This document shows, in pieces, positions 1-6,646 of a DNA stretch of 18,032 bases. This DNA comes from an uncultured Clostridium sp. (GTDB taxonomy: Bacteria; Bacillota; Clostridia; Clostridiales; Clostridiaceae). The translations under genes and the position numbers were made by a program. The stretch spans positions 1 through 18,032 of the forward strand of contig NZ_CAKVKB010000075.1 in assembly GCF_934754915.1 (NCBI RefSeq), written 5' to 3'. Within the stretch, counting starts at the first letter, position 1. Every line of letters begins with the position of its first letter. The notes under the pieces are model-generated. The model searched no databases. It was not told where the DNA came from and was given only the letters and a program-made list of their open reading frames with translations.

Positions 1-16
1 ATAAAACTACATAATG

Positions 17-83
17 ATTAAAGAAATCTTAAAAAGATTTCGCTCTTAATTGTTCATTGTACATTGTTAATTGGAATATATAT
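17..83 (+). repeat. Dispersed intergenic repeat, copy A
   Basis: A 67-base stretch that matches 10075-10141 in the same orientation with no gaps, about 54 of 67 positions identical by hand count; nearly all differences are transitions. It includes a short hairpin (23-30 pairing with 34-41, loop AAA) and an ATTG-rich tail. The hairpin lacks a following T-run, so it does not look like a normal terminator. The gene to its left lies outside the window. What the repeat does is unknown; an old mobile or extragenic repeat family is an inference. Confidence 0.6.
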
Positions 84-280
84 CATCTAATAATAAAATA
101 ACTAATAATTCTTGTGTTTTTTCAGTATCATAGTTTTAAGGTATGTAAAGAAATGAATTTATTTTTTATAAAAAAATTAGTATGAGGTAAATTTTTTGTC
201 TTTTATAACATTGTTCTTATAGGATAATGAACTTGTCTTATGGGGAAATTAAAATTAAGAAGTAAAGGAGGAAGAGAAAT

Positions 281-1465
281 ATGAAGAAAAAATTTTTTTG
301 TTTTATAAGTTTGCTTATGACTCCAATCCTAGTTCTAATTTTAATGACTACAATAAGTATTATAAATCTTCCAAACAAGATTTATACAAAAAATGATGAA
401 ACAGTACCTTCTGTTGCACCTATTGGAAATACAATAAATCAAGTAGACGATTCCAATAGATATGAAATAAAATTTTTGGGAATGATTCCCCTTAAAAGTG
501 TGGAAGTTGAAAAAATAAAAGATCTTGAGGTTTATCCTGGAGGAATGCCAATTGGTGTAAGAGTAAATAGTGAAGGTGTTCTTGTAGTTGGATACAGTGA
601 TATAGAAATAAACAGTGAAAAAGAAGAAAGCCCTGGAAAAACAGGAGGACTTGAAATTGGTGATGTTATATTAAAAGTAAATGGAATTGAAATGCATAAT
701 TCAAAAGATCTCTCAAAGGCAATAAAACAAAGTGATAAGGAAAGTATAAAAGTTGATATATTGAGACATGGTGAAAATATTACAAAAACCATTCAATTGA
801 AAAAAGAAAATAATAAAGATTATAAAATAGGTTTATGGATAAGGGATTCTACAGCAGGTGTAGGAACCATGACTTTCTATGACAGTGATACAGGAAGATT
901 TGGAGCTTTAGGTCATCCTATAACAGATTCTGATACAAATGAACCATTTTTAATAAAAAGCGGAGATGTCCTTGATTCAAGTATAATAAGTATAAGAAAA
1001 GGAGAAAAAGGAGAACCTGGAGAATTAAGAGGAATATTTGTAAATGAAGAATGTCCAAAAGGAACTATAAATAAAAATACTCAAAGTGGTATTTTTGGGA
1101 AACTTAATAACTTAAATGCAAATGAAAATTCGAAAAAATTAAAAGTTGGATTTAGAGATGAAATCGAATTAGGAAAAGCTAAGATAATAACAACAATTGA
1201 TGAAAATGGTCCTCAGGAATATGATATAGAAATAGAAAAATTACTTACTCAGACAGTTCCAAGTTCTAAAAGCATGGTAATAAAAATTACAGATGAACGA
1301 CTTTTAAATAAAACAGGAGGTATTGTTCAGGGAATGAGTGGAAGTCCTATAATACAAAATGATAAAATTGTAGGTGCAGTGACACATGTTCTTGTTAATA
1401 AACCAGATACTGGATATGGAATATATATAGAATGGATGCTTAAGGATGCAGAAATAATCAAATAA
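281..1465 (+). CDS. spoIVB: SpoIVB serine peptidase (S55 family), sporulation signalling protease
   Basis: SpoIVB is made in the forespore, crosses the inner forespore membrane and cleaves SpoIVFA, which releases pro-sigma-K processing in the mother cell (family knowledge from Bacillus). The 394-aa protein has an N-terminal membrane anchor (about residues 8-30), a PDZ domain (about 90-175) and a C-terminal S55 peptidase domain. The likely triad is visible: His212 in GALGHPITD, Asp338 in KITDERLL and Ser353 in GMSGSPI. Asp and Ser are 15 residues apart, as in the B. subtilis pair Asp363/Ser378. The start has a strong AAAGGAGGAAG site nine or so bases upstream. It precedes spo0A, the conserved order in endospore formers, but a terminator lies between them. 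I could not find a convincing sigma-F or sigma-G promoter in the 280 bases upstream. Confidence 0.96.
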   Translation: MKKKFFCFISLLMTPILVLILMTTISIINLPNKIYTKNDETVPSVAPIGNTINQVDDSNRYEIKFLGMIPLKSVEVEKIKDLEVYPGGMPIGVRVNSEGVLVVGYSDIEINSEKEESPGKTGGLEIGDVILKVNGIEMHNSKDLSKAIKQSDKESIKVDILRHGENITKTIQLKKENNKDYKIGLWIRDSTAGVGTMTFYDSDTGRFGALGHPITDSDTNEPFLIKSGDVLDSSIISIRKGEKGEPGELRGIFVNEECPKGTINKNTQSGIFGKLNNLNANENSKKLKVGFRDEIELGKAKIITTIDENGPQEYDIEIEKLLTQTVPSSKSMVIKITDERLLNKTGGIVQGMSGSPIIQNDKIVGAVTHVLVNKPDTGYGIYIEWMLKDAEIIK

Positions 1466-1470
1466 AGTAA

Positions 1471-1502
1471 AATAAGAGTCAGTCAGCTGACTCTTATTTT
1501 TA
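1471..1502 (+). terminator. Intrinsic terminator after spoIVB
   Basis: A perfect 12-bp stem (1471-1482 with 1487-1498, arm AATAAGAGTCAG, loop TCAG) starts six bases after the spoIVB stop and runs into a T-rich tail. It separates spoIVB transcription from spo0A. Confidence 0.88.
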
Positions 1503-1628
1503 ACAAAAAAGTGATTATTTATTTGAAGAAGGGACAAGAAAATTATATAATATAATTATATAATCTATTAAATAAGTACTTTAATTAGTTTCTCAACAAA
1601 AATATATAAGGTATTTTATAATAAAGTA

Positions 1629-1657
1629 TTTACTTATATCAAAAAAAAGTGTATAAT
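1629..1657 (+). promoter_or_regulatory. Candidate sigma-A promoter upstream of spo0A
   Basis: TTTACT (1629-1634), a 17-base spacer, then a perfect TATAAT (1652-1657). The -35 box matches 4 of 6. It lies about 235 bases before the spo0A start and could drive vegetative expression, as the Pv promoter does in Bacillus. In such AT-rich DNA a chance match is possible. Confidence 0.45.
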
Positions 1658-1772
1658 TTACAAATAGTGGAAGATGAGTGAGTAAAAACTTTTAAATTAA
1701 GAAATAAGTCTTAAAAACATACATCAATCAAAATTAAAGTAAAAAATAATTATACATACCCTGCAATAAAAG

Positions 1773-1800
1773 AGGAATTTAATAAACTTTATGGAATCAT
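1773..1800 (+). promoter_or_regulatory. Candidate sigma-H promoter for spo0A
   Basis: AGGAATT (1773-1779), 14 bases, then GAATCAT (1794-1800). This is the box content and spacing of known sigma-H promoters such as B. subtilis spoVG. It sits about 95 bases before the spo0A start codon and downstream of the sigma-A-like promoter, the same order as Pv/Ps in Bacillus. A TGTGGAA (1806-1812), one base off the Spo0A-box consensus TGTCGAA, lies just inside the predicted transcript start and could allow autoregulation, which is an inference. Confidence 0.6.
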
Positions 1801-1891
1801 TATCTTGTGGAAGTAAATAGAAAGGTGTAATAAGTATATATTGTTAGGGGGCAAACTTAAAAGCTAATTAATGGATAAAGGAGAGAAAAAA

Positions 1892-2734
1892 ATGGAAGAT
1901 TCAAAAATATCAGTATTAATAGCTGACGATAACAAGGAATTCTGTAGTATATTGAATGATTATCTTTTAAATCAAAAAGATATTGTTGTTACAGGAATTG
2001 CAAAAGATGGGCGAGAGGCTTTAGATTTAATTGTTGAAAGAAAACCAGATTTAGTTATTCTTGATATAATAATGCCACATCTTGATGGATTAGGAGTTTT
2101 AGAAAAATTAAATACAATGGAATTAGAAAAGACTCCAAGAATAATCATTTTATCTGCAGTTGGTCAGGATAAGATTACACAGCAGGCAATAACATTAGGT
2201 GCTGACTATTATACAGTTAAGCCATTTGATATGGAAGTATTTACAAAGAGAATAAGAGAAATGTTTAATAGTGCTCCAACAGCAATAAAGGAAAATGCTG
2301 CACAGATTAATAATAACAGAGTTTCTTATCCAACAGCATCTTCTTATATACTTACATCAGAACCTAAATCAAAGGCACCAGTTGATTTAGAAACAGAAAT
2401 AACAAATATAATCCACGAAATTGGTGTACCAGCTCACATTAAAGGATATATGTATTTAAGAGAAGCTATCACAATGGTAGTAAATGATATGGAACTATTA
2501 AGTGCTGTAACAAAGGAATTATATCCATCAATAGCTAAGAAGTATAATACAACAGCTTCAAGAGTAGAAAGAGCAATAAGACATGCTATCGAAGTAGCTT
2601 GGGGCAGAGGTCAAATAGAAGCTATTAATAAACTATTTGGTTATACTGTTCATAATGATAAGGGCAAGCCTACTAATAGTGAATTTATAGCAATCATTGC
2701 TGATAAATTAAGATTAAAAAATAAAGTGTCTTAA
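1892..2734 (+). CDS. spo0A: Spo0A, master response regulator of sporulation
   Basis: A DNA-binding response regulator that, once phosphorylated, controls entry into sporulation and, in clostridia, solvent and stationary-phase genes. The receiver domain covers about residues 1-125: acidic pocket Asp12/Asp13, phospho-acceptor Asp58 in VILDIIMP, Ser88 and Lys110 in TVKPFD. A linker follows, then the Spo0A C-terminal helix-turn-helix domain (about 170-275) with the recognition segment SRVERAIRHAIEVAW. An in-frame ATG at 1871 would add seven residues. I prefer 1892 (280 aa), because AAAGGAG at 1877-1883 is ideally placed for it and 1871 has no well-spaced site. It is transcribed alone: a terminator lies on each side, and sigma-A-like and sigma-H-like promoters lie upstream. 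All regulatory residues look intact. Confidence 0.97.
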   Translation: MEDSKISVLIADDNKEFCSILNDYLLNQKDIVVTGIAKDGREALDLIVERKPDLVILDIIMPHLDGLGVLEKLNTMELEKTPRIIILSAVGQDKITQQAITLGADYYTVKPFDMEVFTKRIREMFNSAPTAIKENAAQINNNRVSYPTASSYILTSEPKSKAPVDLETEITNIIHEIGVPAHIKGYMYLREAITMVVNDMELLSAVTKELYPSIAKKYNTTASRVERAIRHAIEVAWGRGQIEAINKLFGYTVHNDKGKPTNSEFIAIIADKLRLKNKVS

Positions 2735-2852
2735 TTCAAAAGAAAGTCAGTAAAATGACAGTTGAACAAGTAATTTGAAAAAGTCAAATCTATGTTGAAT
2801 ATACCAACCTATAGATTTTGATACCAATTAATTAAATATAAATTTAGCGTAG

Positions 2853-2906
2853 AAACACTTTCGATAATTTGGATAGATTCCTAACTGTTGGAGGTGTTTT
2901 TATTTT
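2853..2906 (+). terminator. Terminator after spo0A
   Basis: AAACACTTTC (2853-2862) pairs with GGAGGTGTTT (2890-2899), allowing three G-U pairs. The loop is long and can form a smaller inner hairpin. A TTTTTATTTTTT tract follows. It ends only about 35 bases before the next gene. Confidence 0.65.
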
Positions 2907-2940
2907 TTAAAATCTCAAAAACACTAATAGAAAGTAAGCG

Positions 2941-3276
2941 ATGTATATAATGATTAGAAAATATGTCATAAGATTCTGGTTTGAACATGGTGGAATCTGT
3001 TTATGGGCAGTTAATGGAAATGCAAAAGATAAATATGATTATGCAATAGAAAGTAGTAAGCTTCCTATATCATTAGAATTAGTAAAAAAGCTTAATGAAT
3101 TAGAAGATGAATATTATTCATATTTAGATTGGGATTATCCACTAAACCCATCACCATGGACAAAAGAACATAAACAAGATTTTATTAATAGGGCTACAGA
3201 TATATATAATGACTTGTGTGAAGAATTAGGCAATGAATATAAGATTATTAATGATGTACATGACTGTTGTAAGTAA
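2941..3276 (+). CDS. Uncharacterised 111-aa protein
   Basis: I do not recognise this protein. It has no signal peptide, transmembrane segment or cysteine motif with an obvious role; there are four Cys, two at the very C-terminus (HDCCK). It is rich in aromatic and acidic residues, with a stretch YYSYLDWDYPLNPSPW around residues 58-73, then an amphipathic helical C-terminus. Size and character suggest a soluble cytoplasmic protein. Codon use matches its neighbours, and the frame is clean and unpaired on the other strand, so I take it as real. The start is uncertain: ATG 2941 and ATG 2950 both lack a strong ribosome binding site (only AGAAAG nearby). An immunity-protein-like role would be speculation. 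Confidence 0.7.
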   Translation: MYIMIRKYVIRFWFEHGGICLWAVNGNAKDKYDYAIESSKLPISLELVKKLNELEDEYYSYLDWDYPLNPSPWTKEHKQDFINRATDIYNDLCEELGNEYKIINDVHDCCK

Positions 3277-3350
3277 TTGTTGTAATATAGTAAAATTGTA
3301 ATAGAGGAACCTAATCGAATATAATTTTGTTAGAAAGAGGAAAATTAAAT

Positions 3351-3401
3351 ATGCTACAGCAGTATTTTGAAGAAGAAGTTAAACATAAGATAGTTAAGTA
3401 A
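3351..3401 (+). other. Short 16-codon open frame, possible gene remnant
   Basis: ATG at 3351 follows a passable AGAGG site (spacing about 10) and encodes MLQQYFEEEVKHKIVK, then stops. The composition is protein-like and helical, but 16 codons is too short for a recognisable product. It could be a leader peptide, a truncated remnant or chance. No attenuator-like hairpin was noticed before the next gene. Confidence 0.2.
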
Positions 3402-3441
3402 ACATAGTCAGTAAGAATAAATTGAGAATGGGGATGAAGGA

Positions 3442-3849
3442 ATGAATAAAAAAATATATTTTGCAGGATCTATTCGTGGAGGAAGGGAAGATGCTGGTCT
3501 TTACGGGGAAATCATCAGATATATGCAGAAAACTGATATTGTACTTACAGAACATATTGGAACTAACATTACTTTAACTGAACAGGGAATAAAAGATAAA
3601 GATATATATGAACAGGATATAACATGGATGAAAGAAAGTGATTTGGTGATTGCAGAGTGTACATGTCCTTCTCTTGGAGTTGGATATGAGCTTGCATATG
3701 CAGAAAGTATAAAAAAGCCATGTTATATTTTTTATCGCAGTTCACAATGCCATTTATCTGCAATGCTTACTGGAAATGATTATTATCACATTTATTCATA
3801 TGAATCAAAAGAAGAAATCTTTGCGGTTCTAGATAAAATATTATGTTGA
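3442..3849 (+). CDS. 2'-deoxynucleoside 5'-phosphate N-hydrolase (DNPH1/Rcl-like)
   Basis: Belongs to the nucleoside 2-deoxyribosyltransferase superfamily, closest by eye to DNPH1/Rcl. Those enzymes hydrolyse the N-glycosidic bond of deoxynucleoside monophosphates to give a free base and deoxyribose 5-phosphate. Seen in the 135-aa sequence: the N-terminal YFAGSIRGGRED phosphate/sugar-binding motif (residues 6-17), VLTEHIG (34-40), the acidic EQD at 57-59, and PSLGVGYELAYA with the probable catalytic Glu83. Length is close to the rat and human enzymes. A soluble cytosolic nucleotide-pool sanitising or salvage role is inferred. A GGGG/AAGG purine run precedes the ATG. It stands alone, with no deoxynucleotide gene nearby. 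Confidence 0.85.
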   Translation: MNKKIYFAGSIRGGREDAGLYGEIIRYMQKTDIVLTEHIGTNITLTEQGIKDKDIYEQDITWMKESDLVIAECTCPSLGVGYELAYAESIKKPCYIFYRSSQCHLSAMLTGNDYYHIYSYESKEEIFAVLDKILC

Positions 3850-3883
3850 TTCTTATTTTAAAATAAATCTAACATCTTAGTAA

Positions 3884-3961
3884 CTTTTTAGTTTAAGTAT
3901 AGAAGAGATTTTACAAAGGAAAAAATATGAAATTTATTTAAATTCTTTGCAACCTTTTGAC
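3884..3961 (+). pseudogene. Possible 3' remnant of a lost gene
   Basis: Between the N-hydrolase and the lipoprotein genes, one frame is open from the TAA at 3881 to the TGA that follows the codons for MIKK near 4000. It reads as plausible protein (IEEILQRKKYEIYLNSLQP and on through FDKLKSVNYEMIKK) but has no start codon or ribosome binding site at its beginning. This is what the tail of a 5'-deleted gene would look like. Family unknown. In AT-rich DNA a chance open frame of this size cannot be excluded. Confidence 0.25.
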
Positions 3962-4016
3962 AAGTTAAAAAGTGTTAATTATGAAATGATTAAAAAATGA
4001 GGAAGATGACATATAA

Positions 4017-4613
4017 ATGAAAAAGAGAATAATTGCTTTAACAATAGCTATATTAACTATAGGAAGTTTATGTGGGTGCAATAAAGAAACAAATAATGAA
4101 AGAATCAGTGAAACCAATAATCAAGTGCAAGAAGAAATCAAGCCAGAAGAAACAAATGAGATCAATGAAGTAAAAGAAGAAGATACTTCATTTACAACTA
4201 AAAAAGTTGGTAAAGAAGATTATGGTTTTGTGGAAGTACCATCAGAATGGGTGGATTTTAAAGATCTTTCTCTACCAGATGATACAACTGTAATTGAATA
4301 TTCAGATCCTAGTGGTTCATCAATTATAACAATGAATATAGCTTATAATTATGAACAGAGTGCAGATGATGCAATGCAGGGACTTGCCCAGAAAATAAAG
4401 GATGAAGGCGTAGATGTACAAGGAGCAAAAGTTAAGTTAGGTGGTTATGATGCTTATCAGGTATATGGAACATATGAGAATGAAGGAATTGTATTGGTAA
4501 TGTGGACTTTTAAAGATGAAAATAATACACTTCACTGTGTTTCAGCAGAAGGAAAAGAAAATGACATTTTTGATGTTGTAGGATATTTAGAAAAAACATA
4601 TTCAGTAAAGTAG
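4017..4613 (+). CDS. Predicted lipoprotein of unknown function
   Basis: The N-terminus is a lipoprotein signal: positively charged MKKR, a hydrophobic core, then lipobox SLCGC with the lipidated residue Cys21. A Glu/Asn/Thr-rich linker (about 22-65) would tether a globular domain (about 66-198) outside the membrane. That domain begins GFVEVPSEW and contains alternating beta-like segments reminiscent of PsbP-like/DUF1795-type small extracellular domains, a tentative resemblance only. Ligand and role unknown. A GAGGAAGATGAC stretch before the ATG serves as ribosome binding site. A strong terminator follows, so this is the end of its transcript. Confidence 0.85.
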   Translation: MKKRIIALTIAILTIGSLCGCNKETNNERISETNNQVQEEIKPEETNEINEVKEEDTSFTTKKVGKEDYGFVEVPSEWVDFKDLSLPDDTTVIEYSDPSGSSIITMNIAYNYEQSADDAMQGLAQKIKDEGVDVQGAKVKLGGYDAYQVYGTYENEGIVLVMWTFKDENNTLHCVSAEGKENDIFDVVGYLEKTYSVK

Positions 4614-4635
4614 ATATTTTTCAAATTTAATTAAT

Positions 4636-4669
4636 AAAAAGCATCTCTATTAATTTAGGGGTGCTTTTT
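4636..4669 (+). terminator. Terminator after the lipoprotein gene
   Basis: AAAAAGCATCTC (4636-4647) pairs along its full length with GGGGTGCTTTTT (4658-4669), using two G-U pairs. The loop is 10 bases, and the T-run is part of the right arm. Confidence 0.85.
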
Positions 4670-4926
4670 GAATTATTAAAACTTATATATTTATGGATTT
4701 TACTGAGTTTTCTTGGATTTTATAATGACAAAGATTAATTGTAGATTTAATTAAGACAGCAGATTAAGATAGAGGCGGATTAAGGTTATGAAAAAAATGC
4801 TGTATTATGTTTTTTAGTGTTTTATGGAACAGAAAAATATGTTAAAATAATTATTGCTGATTTAAGTATTAATATACAAAAATTGATATTTTAATAAAAT
4901 TATTTAAAAATTTAAGGAATAGAAGT

Positions 4927-6285
4927 ATGAAAAGAAAACAAAATAGTTTAACAGAAGGGGCAATTTGGAAAAGCCTTTTATTTTTTGCGGTTCCAATTAT
5001 GCTCACTAATCTGCTTCAACAATTATATAATGCAGTAGACAGTTCAATAGTAGGGACATTTGCAGGAAGCATGCCTCTTGCAGCAGTTGGATCATCTGGA
5101 ACATTAATAAATCTTTTGGTTGGTTTCTTTCTTGGAATTTCCACAGGAACAGGAGTTATATTTGCAAGATATTATGGGGCAGGTGATGAAAAAAGCCTTG
5201 AAAAGACTATGAATACATCAATAATATTGAGTATAGTGTGTGGAACGATAATAACTATAGTAGGAATGATTTGGACAAGGCCACTTTTAATATTTATGCA
5301 TTGTCCTGAAGAAGTAATAGATTTAAGTGCAACATATTTAAGAGTTTATTTTTTGGGAATTATAGGCATGATGGTATATAATGTTGGTGCAGGAATAATA
5401 AGAGCAAGAGGGGATTCTAAGCATCCTCTATATTATCTTGTATTTAGTGGAATACTTAACTTGATTTTAGATATACTATTTGTAGCGGTTTTGAAAATGG
5501 GTGTAGCAGGAGCGGCTCTGGCTACAATGATATCCCAATATTTTTCAGCAGCACTTGTTATCTATAATCTAATAAAAATTCCAGAGGGCTATAGATTGAA
5601 AATTGGAAAAATAAAATTTAATAAAGTCACAGCCATGGAAATAATAAAATTAAGTATTCCATGTGGACTTCAATCAGCCATGTTTAATATATCAAATATG
5701 TTGGTTCAGATAAAAATAAATGATTTTGGTTCATTAGCGATGGCTGGGTGTGCTTCATATGAAAAAATAGATGCTTTTTTATATGTTCCAATGATGGCAT
5801 ATGGTTTAGCAATTTCAACATTTGTAGGACAGAATATGGGAGCCGGCAGATATGACAGAATAAAGAAAGGCGTCAACATATGCTTAATAAGTGCAGTCAT
5901 AATAACAATTTTTATGAGCAGTGGTGTTATTTTATGTGGCAATTATTTAATAGGGGCATTTACATCTAGTGAAGAAGTTAAAAGCATGGGACTAATTATG
6001 ATGTATATAATATCTCCATTTGCTTTTACACATTGTTTTACTGAAGTACTTGCAGGAGCAGTAAGAGGAGCAGGAAAGGCATTTCAGGCTATGATAATAA
6101 CTGCTGGTGGAATATGTGTATTTCGAATAATATGGTTAATACTCTTATTAAAAATCAAATTTGACATAAGGCTTGTATATTGGTGTTATCCTGCATCTTG
6201 GATATTTTGTTCAGCATGTTTTATAATTTATTATATAAAATCTGATTGGTTAAAAGTAAGAAAATTGAATGTTGACCATAGATAG
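4927..6285 (+). CDS. MATE family multidrug/metabolite efflux transporter
   Basis: A 452-aa polytopic inner-membrane protein of the multi-antimicrobial extrusion (MATE) family, which exports cationic drugs or metabolites in exchange for Na+ or H+. Its N-terminal half opens with the family pattern ITxGAIWKSLLFFAVPIML-like start, QQLYNAVDSSIVG (about residues 36-48) and a GARYYGAGDE-type cytoplasmic turn (ARYYGAGD, about 80-87). The C-terminal half repeats the pattern with FVGQNMGAGRYDRI near residues 299-312, as expected for the two six-helix bundles. Length and about 12 hydrophobic segments are normal. AAGGAA lies eight bases before the ATG. It has its own terminator, and no regulator gene is adjacent. 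The substrate cannot be told from sequence. Confidence 0.93.
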   Translation: MKRKQNSLTEGAIWKSLLFFAVPIMLTNLLQQLYNAVDSSIVGTFAGSMPLAAVGSSGTLINLLVGFFLGISTGTGVIFARYYGAGDEKSLEKTMNTSIILSIVCGTIITIVGMIWTRPLLIFMHCPEEVIDLSATYLRVYFLGIIGMMVYNVGAGIIRARGDSKHPLYYLVFSGILNLILDILFVAVLKMGVAGAALATMISQYFSAALVIYNLIKIPEGYRLKIGKIKFNKVTAMEIIKLSIPCGLQSAMFNISNMLVQIKINDFGSLAMAGCASYEKIDAFLYVPMMAYGLAISTFVGQNMGAGRYDRIKKGVNICLISAVIITIFMSSGVILCGNYLIGAFTSSEEVKSMGLIMMYIISPFAFTHCFTEVLAGAVRGAGKAFQAMIITAGGICVFRIIWLILLLKIKFDIRLVYWCYPASWIFCSACFIIYYIKSDWLKVRKLNVDHR

Positions 6286-6312
6286 TAGAATGGTTGATAA
6301 TTTAAAAATTTT

Positions 6313-6362
6313 AAACATCATTTGTTTATCAATTTAAATATTGATGCAGGTGATGTTTTTTT
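6313..6362 (+). terminator. Terminator after the MATE gene, with nested hairpin
   Basis: An outer 8-bp stem (AAACATCA 6313-6320 with TGATGTTT 6351-6358) encloses a perfect inner stem (ATCAAT 6328-6333 with ATTGAT 6340-6345). The right arm runs into TTTTTTTATT. Confidence 0.75.
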
Positions 6363-6539
6363 ATTGCCAAATGTGAATCTAATGATGATGCATTGTTTCA
6401 AGGGGAAAATGAAGTATATATTGTGCATTTAATATGGAATAAAGGTGATAGTACTTTTCCACATTATATTGAGTTTCTAAATTTAGAAGAAGCAATTAGT
6501 TTTATAGAAAAAGAATATATAGATGAATATAAAAACTAG
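6363..6539 (+). pseudogene. 5'-truncated gene fragment, about 58 codons
   Basis: Immediately after the MATE terminator, one frame is open to the TAG at 6537-6539 and reads as convincing protein (for example GENEVYIVHLIWNKGDSTFP, then an amphipathic end LNLEEAISFIEKEYIDEY). It has no ATG or GTG with a ribosome binding site; upstream, the frame runs into the terminator's T-tract and a stop at 6351-6353. This looks like the surviving C-terminus of a small acidic protein whose 5' part was lost. I do not recognise the family. Confidence 0.5.
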
Positions 6540-6550
6540 GAAGTCAGTTA

Positions 6551-6580
6551 TTCATAAAACAATTGAAAATACATTATAAT
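6551..6580 (+). promoter_or_regulatory. Candidate sigma-A promoter for patB
   Basis: TTCATA (6551-6556), 18 bases, then a perfect TATAAT (6575-6580), about 67 bases before the patB start. The -35 match is 4 of 6. A second TATAAT occurs at 6608-6613 without a well-spaced -35. Confidence 0.35.
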
Positions 6581-6646
6581 GTTGGAAAAAGAAATAATAT
6601 GTAATATTATAATATTAAAAGGAAAATTTAAGGAGGTAGTATATAT

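Noticed and set aside
23..41. Hairpin GAAATCTT/AAGATTTC as a terminator of the gene left of the window
   Set aside because: No T-run follows, and the stem is not preserved in the second copy of the repeat at 10075-10141; kept only as part of the repeat.
281..1465. SpoIVB as an HtrA/DegP-type or carboxyl-terminal processing protease because of its PDZ domain
   Set aside because: GALGHPITD and GMSGSPI with the SpoIVB-specific Asp-Ser spacing, plus adjacency to spo0A, identify the S55 SpoIVB family.
1871..1891. Upstream ATG extending Spo0A by seven residues
   Set aside because: AAAGGAG at 1877-1883 falls inside the extension and is correctly spaced for ATG 1892, matching the normal Spo0A N-terminus.
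3956..3962. TTTGACA, one mismatch to an inverted Spo0A box
   Set aside because: A single 6-of-7 match in AT-rich DNA is expected by chance, and it lies inside the suspected gene remnant with no promoter nearby.
4756..4804. ACAGCA...TGCTGT stem with a purine-rich interior, considered as a riboswitch
   Set aside because: Only a 6-bp closing stem; the interior matches no riboswitch class I know, and it lies over 100 bases from the MATE start.
4784..4894. A 36-codon open frame between the lipoprotein terminator and the MATE gene
   Set aside because: It has no suitable start or ribosome binding site, and its hydrophobic Ile/Tyr/Phe-rich reading is what AT-rich noise gives; weaker than the fragment at 6363-6539.
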